Program-made: the position numbers and the translations under genes | Source: Prinsepia uniflora | Lineage: Eukaryota > Streptophyta > Magnoliopsida > Rosales > Rosaceae | Length of the DNA: 64,000 nt | NCBI GenBank assembly: GCA_032719365.1 | Contig: CM064874.1 | Span: forward strand, 36,070,716 to 36,134,715 | Direction of reading: 5' to 3' | Shown here: one piece after another, positions 55,940-64,000 of the stretch | Layout: every line of letters begins with the position of its first letter | Numbering within the stretch: the stretch's first letter is position 1 | Notes under the pieces: generated by a model | Seen by the model: the letters and a program-made list of their open reading frames with translations, nothing else | Database searches by the model: none | What the model was told of the DNA's origin: nothing

Positions 55940-57164
55940 CGGTGAAGACTTTTTTGTTAACTCTCACCTACGGTGATTGTTAACACTTGAGTTATCTTAA
56001 TTCCTCTGGAGTAAGAAATTTTCGAGGGTGATGTTTAGGACATGAGACAGTACTCATAACGGGTTTTGGGTCTAAGAAAGGGACATCAATGGAGTTTAAG
56101 CCTCGGGATGTTTTGAAATTAGCCCTGCCTTTTGTGTTTATTCTTTCTAACCTGGTCACCTTTGAACTTGCCCAAACAGTTGAATTAATTCAAGATATTT
56201 ACTTGGGACGCACGGACGTATAAGTCTCCATCTAAACTTTGAAGCTATGTGAACTATATATATCTTTGACTTCCCCCAACATGTAAATATTGTTTATATC
56301 TTAACTTACATTATTTGTCATGACAAATTTTATTTGCATATTTAGTTTAACTAACTTACATCCTTCATTTAACTTGCATCCTTAACTTAAATTTACATTA
56401 CTAACTAACGTGCATCTCTGTCTAGGCTGTATGGACGTTAAACTTCAAGCGCTTGTTGGGAGGTAACCCAATGTATTCCCGGGACGTGAAGGAGTCATCA
56501 ATGCAGATTTGCTATCTTTCTACCCTTCACTCTCATTTATTTTGTTTATTTATTATTTTTTTGCGTTATTTTCGTAAATCCTTTTCCGTACTTTGATTCT
56601 ATGTTCAATTACCTTTTATTTTCTTACATTGAGGACAATGTAGAATTTAAATGTGGGGGAGTGGTTTACAATTTTAATTGTGCAATAAAATTGTTTAAAA
56701 AAAATGATAAAATCAAATTAAAAAAATTACTTAAAAGAAAAAAATATTTTTTTATTGCTTTCTTAAAGTTTTTGTTTTAATTGAGACCTTTAAATTGTCA
56801 ATGATATAAATGAACGGAAGTGAATATGTTATGGCTATAAAGATGATCACTATAACTTGAATTTGTTTGTTAATATTTTGTGATTAAGTGTTATAACTTG
56901 TAGATAATGCATGTAAATTGGTACATAAACAAGAATGTTAAGATAAGTATGAATCATTTGAACCTTATGTGAGCTTTAGAACCTTATATACATCTTTGAT
57001 GAGTGATTCATAAGTTCTTTGTTTAAATTGATATACATATGCCTCATAACTACTTGCAATAGATTTTAATGAACTCTAGAGTACTAGAACTTATTCCATG
57101 TGATTTTCAAAGCTTTTAAATCAATGAACTCTCTGATTTTGGATATGATTAAGGCATTAGGGTT
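55940..57164 (+). mobile_element. Interior 3' remnant of a Tat/Athila-like element
   Basis: No coding sequence. Contains TTGGGAGGTAACCCAA (56456-56471) and ATGTGGGGGAGTGG (56651-56664), both typical of the non-coding 3' part of Tat/Athila-type interiors. The primer site, gag and pol were deleted between 55939 and here. Interrupted by a solo LTR after AACAC (57165-57169). Confidence 0.65.
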
Positions 57165-57169
57165 AACAC

Positions 57170-59813
57170 TGACAAGACCCATCCCGATTATCCCTCGATA
57201 ATCGTGAAAGATCTTGCTCCCGTCTGAAAATAACTCTAAAGTGCCAACAGTAACCTTACATATATACATACATGACATAACAAACGACAAACATTGTCAG
57301 ACAAGCGATAATTAAGTTTTCCAGGACCGTTGACCTCACAAGTTGGACTAGTCAACCAGGTTTACAGAGCATAGGTAATATTACAAATTAGGATCAAAAT
57401 CCTACTCTGCACGGTGTCTGAGGACACAACGGTCTGTTTATTCCTCTGCCTCGATACTAGCCTCAATATCTGTGCACTGGCCTGGAGGGTACATAAAACA
57501 TCAAAGGTGTGAGTGGACAAAAACAAAGTTTTAGAAATACATTTATCAAATATATTCTTACCCTCCAGGTTTGCAAACATGCATGCATATCATAAAACAT
57601 GAGTCATATAAATCAAGTATGAAATAAAGCATCTAGGCACAAATATCAATAAATCATGATACCACCGATTCCCAATATCCAATCTCAATATCCAAGTAAC
57701 CGTCACGATATCAATGCAACGCGTGCAAACTCGGGTGTCTCATGTCCGAGTACCTCCCCAGGATCTACGACGTTTGGGGTGACATCATCTCCAGGATCAA
57801 TGACGTCTGGAGGATATCATCATAATCTCACACTCCTGAGACTGAGCCTCCCTCGGAGCTACTCATCTCCAGGCAGTGGATCGTGACTACTCCAGGATCT
57901 ACGACGTCTGGAGGAGACCATCAAATCACAGAGGATGGTATATGTGGAACAGTCACCAAATCCAGTAATCTCATTTTAAAACCATTCAAATCCCAAATCA
58001 AGTCAAATCAAGTCAAAAACATTTCAACAGGGCCTCTGCCCGAAACATAGCTTTCACAAAGCACGTTTTACAAATCCATCATAATCATCAATTTCATCAT
58101 AATCACGCAAATCCATAAACGATAGTCAAAAGCATTTCAATTTCATCAAATCAATTTCCCAACTCATAATTCGAATCAAAACCAAGCTCAAATCCCGGGC
58201 CTTCACCCAAACAACAATATCAAGGTTTTCTTGAAATCCGGAAATCATCATATCGAAACATCAATCATACCAAATCATATCATAAAGCATTTAAAACATA
58301 TATGCATGCATTCAGGGTAGAAAACAAAAGTCCACTCACACACCGTCCAAATTGTTCAGTTTCGAGCTGTTCGTTCTCTTCCGACGTCCTGGGAATATTC
58401 CGGCCTGTCAAACAAAGTAATATAAGGTCACTAGGTTATCACATAACCCCATGTACGAATTCCCTAATCGTCGGAATTTAATAATATTATTGAAACGTAA
58501 CCTATACGCTTCGGGTAATCGAAACTACTCTAAATGTACATCCGATTGACCCGAAACCAACGCCAATAGGTTCGTATCATCGAGAACATCAAAAAGTATG
58601 TTGGACCCAAAGTCAGAATCCCAGCCACGCGCCCTCACGCGCCGCCGCAAGAGGCTGCGCGTGAAAGCCATGCGCCGTGCACAGTATTGCTACAGTACGT
58701 CTCCCTCACCCGATTACCTGGTAAACGGGTCGTGAACCCGCGATCAGACCCGGTGAAATCTCCCTCAATTCGACCTCTATTTTGTTCATTCCTCCGCTCA
58801 TTTTCATCTATTCCATGTTCATTAGGGATCTGTAACCTCAATTTCATGAAATGGATCCTCAAATCCCTCGACTCGAAATGAATACCCGATGGGTTCTAAA
58901 TCGGGTTTTACCCAATTTCAAGCTGTTTCAATCAATTAAACACACGGGAAGCATCCTATCTCCATTCTAAACATAAATTTGAAACCAATTTCAAGATTCC
59001 TTACCTCCAAGTATTCTAACTCAGCCTCCACAATTCAAGGATGTCGTAGGGTCTGTTCTTCGTCAAATCTCCATCAATTTCCTTCCCATTTGATTTGGTT
59101 CGATTCGTTTAGCTCCCAGAAGACTAAATGTCAAGTCAATTTCACTCAGAACCGTCTAAACAATCGAATTCGACTTTAATGGTTTTGGGTAGTTTTTCGG
59201 GTTTCTCAGTATGGTTCCAACTGGGGTTTTCTCTGTTTCCCTCTCGATTTTCACACACAATTGCACTTAATTTCTCACTGAATTTACACTTGTTTTACCC
59301 TGGATTACTGGGAATCGATCAATTGGTTTTCTGCTCTTTTTTTCTCTGTTATGTCGACTACAACTCAGTTATAAAACCATATGTTCATGTAAAGGTTGAT
59401 TTAATAGTTTGCTTGTTATCTCATAGTTAAACGGCAACAATTTGCCACTCATCACCATTAGCAAGTGACAAATGTCACTGAAAGATCCACCTGAGCACCC
59501 CATGGCTGATTCAGCCACCTTCACCGCTTAATTAATTTGACTGCCCACAATTACCATTTTACCCTTTAAGTAACAAATGACCATTTTGCCCCTTAACTTC
59601 ACAGACCTGTAACTTTTTCATCCGAGCTCCGTTTTCGACGTGCCACCTGTCTACAGATTCAACGTCCCGATACCTACACAATGGTCCTCAAAAAAGGTAC
59701 AAAAAGTATTCCGAACAAAAAGTAAACATTTAATCACACCCTTCCAAGGGTAAAAACGTCATTTTACATATTATTTTACTATTTTACATTATTTGGATTT
59801 TCGGGGCGTTACA
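57170..59813 (-). mobile_element. Solo LTR, minus strand
   Basis: Minus strand: starts TGTAACGCCCCGAAAATCC at 59813, ends GGGTCTTGTCA at 57170; duplication AACAC (57165-57169 and 59814-59818). Palindrome GTGACA-AA-TGTCAC at 59465-59478. No coding sequence. Confidence 0.9.
57482..59004 (-). other. Putative two-intron leader in the minus-strand solo LTR
   Basis: Minus strand: donor GGAG|GTAAGG at 59004; acceptor TTTGACAG|G ending 58405; 65-nt exon 58404-58340; donor GTGAGTGGAC at 58339; acceptor CCCTCCAG|G ending 57482 (intron 2 of 858 nt). Confidence 0.5.
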
Positions 59814-59818
59814 AACAC

Positions 59819-60886
59819 CATAAATTCAAACATCCATTTTCCCTATTATGTGCGCACAAGTTACGACCCCCTTAGTTTTAACCCCGTTGAGCCTACATTA
59901 AGCCTTTCTTTCATCACCATGATTATCTAAACACTTGAGCTTAGTATAGACATCTTTCAGCCTTGTTCCAATGACTCGGTTGAATACATAAAGATTGTGT
60001 GAAGAAAAATTGATGAGGTTGAAAAGACTTTTTTGTATATGGATTAACTTACTCAAAATTTGTTGTATTATTGACACATGTTATTACCTTGATATATATA
60101 TATATATAAAATAATAATAATAATAAAATGTATTGAGTTTCTATCAAGTTAATAGGGTATGATTATGTAATGTTTGAGTTAAGTCCTTTACATTCGTAAA
60201 TCTGACACAAAGAATGAATTCGAGGCCCAACATGATGAAACTTGGCCTATGTTCGAAGGGATGAATTCATGATATCATTGCACTAAGGTCGAGAAGTTAT
60301 GATACGTTTTGGGAGTCTATTGAGTCTTGGAACGAATTTAAGCACCACTTGTCCTATATATATTCCTTGCCTCTAAACTTAGCCCCATTACAACCTTCAA
60401 AAAGACCTTATGATCCTTAAGATGGTAAATTTTGATTAGTGGAGTCAATCACTTGAGTAAGCTTATGGTTTTGGTTCATTTGTGCAAGTATGTTTTGTTT
60501 TTATATTGAGGTGTTTGTTTGAAATTTTGCAAAAGTACTTTATTTCTATTATGTGAGCATTTTTCTCACAAATTTTGAGTGCAAACACAAACCCTTACAA
60601 AATTGAGTGAATTTATGAGTGCATATCCTTATGAGTTGGTTCATACTTGTTCTATTAATGTTGAGATCCATTTCACCATATTTACTCATTATCTTACTTG
60701 TTAAAACATTTTTTTACAATGTATTAACTCTTGAATTCCATATGCTTAATTGCTTTAAGTGAAAATCTTTGATGTCATGATGGTAATAAAATATTGAGAC
60801 AAATGGTTACGGGTTTACTTTTTTTGAATTCGTAGTTTAATTTTAGTATTTTCTAGGCACTAGCAAAGTTTAAGTGTGGGGGTATT
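59819..60886 (+). mobile_element. Interior 3' remnant continued, with polypurine tract
   Basis: Continues 55940-57164 after the nested solo LTR. A/T-rich and non-coding. Ends in AAGTGTGGGGGTATT (60872-60886), the polypurine tract directly before the next LTR. Confidence 0.7.
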
Positions 60887-62961
60887 TGATAGGTCTTCAA
60901 ATAAGCATTATTTTATATTATTTTATACTATTTATACTTGACTTTTAATATTAAAATAATAAATAATTAGATAAAATAATTTATTTTGTGATATTTTTGT
61001 TTAAATAAATAAATTTTTTAATTTGGAGCATTTTGGTGAAAGAATCGTCCCGATCGGAATTATAATGAATAAACTATGGACGAAATTCGATTGAATTGTA
61101 TATATTAATTATTAATAAATTTTCATTCTTTTGCAACCCAAAAATTATTTCTGCAGCCCAAATCCATTACAAACCTAGCAGCCCAAAGTCCATCGCGAGC
61201 CTAGGCCTGCGTCCCCAGCCTATGGCGCAACCCAGCACGGCCCAGTCCGCATCTTCGGCCCATAGACTCGTCTGCTTCCAGCCCGCACTTTCAGCCCGGC
61301 GGCCCGCTCGAGCCCATGTCACACCTCGGATCCAGCAAGCAACCTGCTCGAACGTACAGTGTACAGTCACCTTCCTGGTCCAATCCAACAACCCAACCTG
61401 CTCCAGCCTGGTCAAGTCCATCAACACCAGGCCACCTGCCCAGACGCCAGCCCAGCCCACTGCATAACCCGTACACTGTTCCAGTCCAATCCGCACAGCC
61501 CAGTCCGTACGCCACTTGCCCACTGCACCCTCACCAGCCCACCAACCCACCAACCCACTCCACCTGCTCCATCAACCACGTTTTTTGAAAAAATCACACC
61601 CTAAAATCATCATTTTTCATCATTTCTTTTTGTACTATTTTATTACTATTTTTATATTTTATTTTGTATTTTATTTTTAGTTCTTTGTGGCCTCCCTCTA
61701 TAAATAGGGAGGCAATTTCACTTGTAAAAGGGTCCCATTTTGAGTAGTTTTTAATCCTAGTTTAGTTCATGTTTCTCTCTTCTCTTAATTCTTCTTTTTC
61801 TATTTTTAGATTTATTTTGGGACCATTTTAACTTCTTTTAGATTATTTATTTAATTAGCTTTCTTTTAATTCTTGTTCTTAATTTATATTAATTCTTAAT
61901 TTCATTTCTTCTTTACTTTGTTCTTGTGATTTTTCTTTGAGATCTCTTAAACACATTTTTATGCTTTCCTTAAGAAATACCTAGGCCAAGTATTTCCGAA
62001 ATAATTCTAGAATTTAAGTCCGAATTCTTATGTTTTATCCTCCATCTTCATAAGGTTCCAACCGCTGTTCGGTGTTCCTTATGAATAACATTCCATTGTT
62101 TCCATCCACTTTCGGAATCACAAGCTGTTCTTGGGTTCCGAAAGTGTAACTCTTCTCCATTTACTTACATTCTTGTTATTGTTTTGGTTTTACTTATAAT
62201 TTAATATATGTGTTGGTATTTTCTTTCTAACATTTGTAAATGTGAATACAATCTCCATGTGTTTTACTTTTTGAATTTCATCTACTTCATATGTTTTAGT
62301 GCTTAAACTTCAATTTAACGCTAAGTGTTTATGACCGCTGTTCGGTGCACTTAGAATAGGATTGAAGAGATTTAAATGTTTGACACACATTGAAATCAAT
62401 AACATAAGGTGAATCGTATTATAAGTGGTTATGACCGCTGTTCGGTGCATTTGTAATATTGAAAAACGTATGCATGTATTTGAGATGATTAAGGTAGGAT
62501 TTCGTGATTGGTTCAATATGAGCATGATGTTAGAGTGTTGGTAAAAATATGTGTTTGAAGAAAGTTCACTTGCACAAAAGTTGAAGTAGAAGTAGAATTA
62601 AGTTCTTAATTGTTTTTATTTATTTTATTTATTTTATGATTACAATCTTTACAAACACCCCCCCCCCCCCCCCCCACCATTTAATTCTTTATTCTTTTAA
62701 TTCTTTATTTTTTTATTCTTTATTTCATTAATTCTTTTATTCATTAATTCTTAATTATTTAATTATTTACTTCTTTAATTCTTTAATTCATTATTTTTTG
62801 ATTATTCATTATTCTTTTTAACTAACATATTATTAATTTTCCCTAATTTCCCCGGTTAAGAACGATCACTATTTACCAATACTAGAACTACACAAAAAGG
62901 GTTTAAATTGCATAACACCCGAATTACGTGTTTAATTTAATGCGTAGTTTGGGCGTTATCA
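60887..62961 (+). repeat. Complete LTR, TGATA family (LTR-b)
   Basis: Starts TGATAGGTCT after a polypurine tract and ends GGGCGTTATCA just before a primer site. It therefore serves as 3' LTR of the remnant on its left and 5' LTR of the element on its right. TATA box within 61690-61713; stem-loops at 62047-62085, 62107-62146, 62321-62354 and 62417-62458. Confidence 0.85.
62658..62677 (+). repeat. Poly-C tract
   Basis: Twenty consecutive C. The related solo LTR has only about six at the matching place (near 52430). Expanded homopolymer or assembly-sensitive length. Confidence 0.8.
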
Positions 62962-62966
62962 TTTTT

Positions 62967-62984
62967 TGGCACCGTTGCCGGGGA
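62967..62984 (+). other. Primer-binding site, tRNA-Asp type
   Basis: TGGCACCGTTGCCGGGGA is complementary to the 3' end of plant tRNA-Asp except for one base (A for G at position 5). This primer is typical of Tat/Athila-type Ty3/Gypsy elements. Confidence 0.8.
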
Positions 62985-64000
62985 GATTGAAAACCATTTT
63001 TAATATGTTGGTGTATGTATATAAATTGTGCATATTATACTTGTTTATATTTATTTTACTTTATTTTGGTTCATATTTTATTTATTCGTAACTTTTAGTT
63101 ACTTGTTTATAATTCTTATACTTGTTTATATTTTATCCATCTTATTTTTATTGTTTGTTTATTTTTATTTTTATATTTGTACATATTATACTTGTTCTTA
63201 ATGTTTATCTTTATGCATGTTCATATTATACTTGTATAATTACTTTTATACTTGTTCATAACTTTTATTTTTATGCTTGTTTATAATTTTGATTCTTATA
63301 TTTGTTCTATTTATTTTTATTTATAATGTTCATACTTTATTTGTTCTTATTATATTTGTGCATAAATGTTCATTTATTTTATTTATATATACTTGTCATA
63401 TTATAATTGTTTATGTAAATTTCAATTTTTATTTTACTTGTCCATTTTATACTTATATATACTTGTTCATAATTGACTTTCATTTATGTTTGTTTGTAAT
63501 TCTTATATATGTCATTTTCTTCTTGTTCATACTTATACATAATGTTCATTCTTTTTACTTGTTCATAAGTGCATTTTGGATATGTTCACTTTTCCTTATT
63601 TTTACTTTTATTTATTTTTATTTGTTTTTGTAATTAAAAAAAACTTAAAATTCATAAAAAAAATATTTCATTTATTTAATTATTAAATTCCGAAAAAAAA
63701 TTTAATAATAATAAAAAAAATTCAAAAAATATATATATATATTTATTTACTTTCCAACTTTCTTTAGTTTTAGCTTCATGTTAGTGTTAGTACATACTTG
63801 TTTGTTTATACTAGTTCCTAAGTTGTATATTACTTATTCATTTTAGTTTATTTGTGGATGTATTTATTTAAGTTGTATATTATTTATGGATATATTTATA
63901 CTTATTTGTCTTTCTAATTCATAAATTGTTCATACTTGTGAATAAATTGTTCATATGTAAATTGTCATGTTATATTTGTCAATTGTACATAAAAATATAC
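62985..64000 (+). mobile_element. Start of a Tat/Athila-like interior, runs off the window
   Basis: Extremely A/T-rich leader sequence with degenerate repeats of the type CTTGTTCATAATTTTTATTT. The 118-codon frame at 63277-63633 is low-complexity (Ile/Phe/Leu/Tyr) and not credible as a protein. gag would lie beyond 64000 if present. Confidence 0.6.

Noticed and set aside
63277..63633. A 118-codon hydrophobic frame
   Set aside because: A/T-rich low-complexity repeats explain the Ile/Phe/Leu/Tyr string; not a credible membrane protein.

Overview
This 64-kb window is nuclear DNA of a flowering plant; I cannot name the species. It is almost entirely long-terminal-repeat (LTR) retrotransposon DNA, nested and recombined. 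I see no intact host protein gene, tRNA, rRNA or CRISPR array, and no reverse transcriptase, integrase or protease. The only clear protein-coding sequence is one retrotransposon gag.

Layout. 1-3552: a solo LTR (133-2491, duplicated site CATGT), AT-rich DNA and a truncated minus-strand element. 3553-12178: non-coding element I, whose right LTR is a two-family chimera. 12179-13225: copy 1 of a host unit, interrupted by minus-strand element II (13226-23327, CCAAT) and resuming at 23333. 23842-39218: an inverted mosaic of a third LTR family, interrupted by a young gag-only element (25167-32547, ACTAG). 39219-45949: host unit copy 2, carrying a CACTA-type transposon (39541-40151) and a solo LTR within a solo LTR (41953-44579 inside 40502-44712). 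45950-46729: host unit copy 3, interrupted by solo LTR 46730-54020, which holds two younger solo LTRs (47471-50395, 50794-52695). 54225-64000: tRNA-Asp-primed (Tat/Athila-like) LTRs in tandem, with solo LTR 57170-59813 inside the remnant between them. Nearly every insertion has a matching 5-bp target duplication, so the nesting order can be read directly.

Two retrotransposon groups occur. The first has LTRs of about 2.4-3.4 kb (the 46730-54020 copy is about 2.5 kb once its insertions are removed). They begin TGTAACGACCC, TGTGACGCCCC or TGTAACGCCCC and end near CCTGTCA or CCTGACA. Where an internal region survives it has an initiator-Met tRNA primer site and either no coding sequence (LARD-like) or gag only (TR-GAG-like). 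The second has LTRs of about 1.6-2.1 kb beginning TGATA and ending ATCA.

The most interesting signal is shared by all LTR families of the first group, though most of their sequence no longer aligns: AG|GTAA donor, then GACAG|G acceptor, a 63-77-nt exon, GTGAGTGGAC donor, and CCTCCAG or CCTTCAG|G acceptor. This predicts a twice-spliced leader RNA encoded inside the LTR. The ends of the second intron are complementary, and a conserved palindrome GTGACA-N2-TGTCAC lies upstream. The second group instead carries a series of stem-loops whose stems differ but whose small loop (CTGTT or close) is kept. Both are inferences from sequence pattern and need transcript data.
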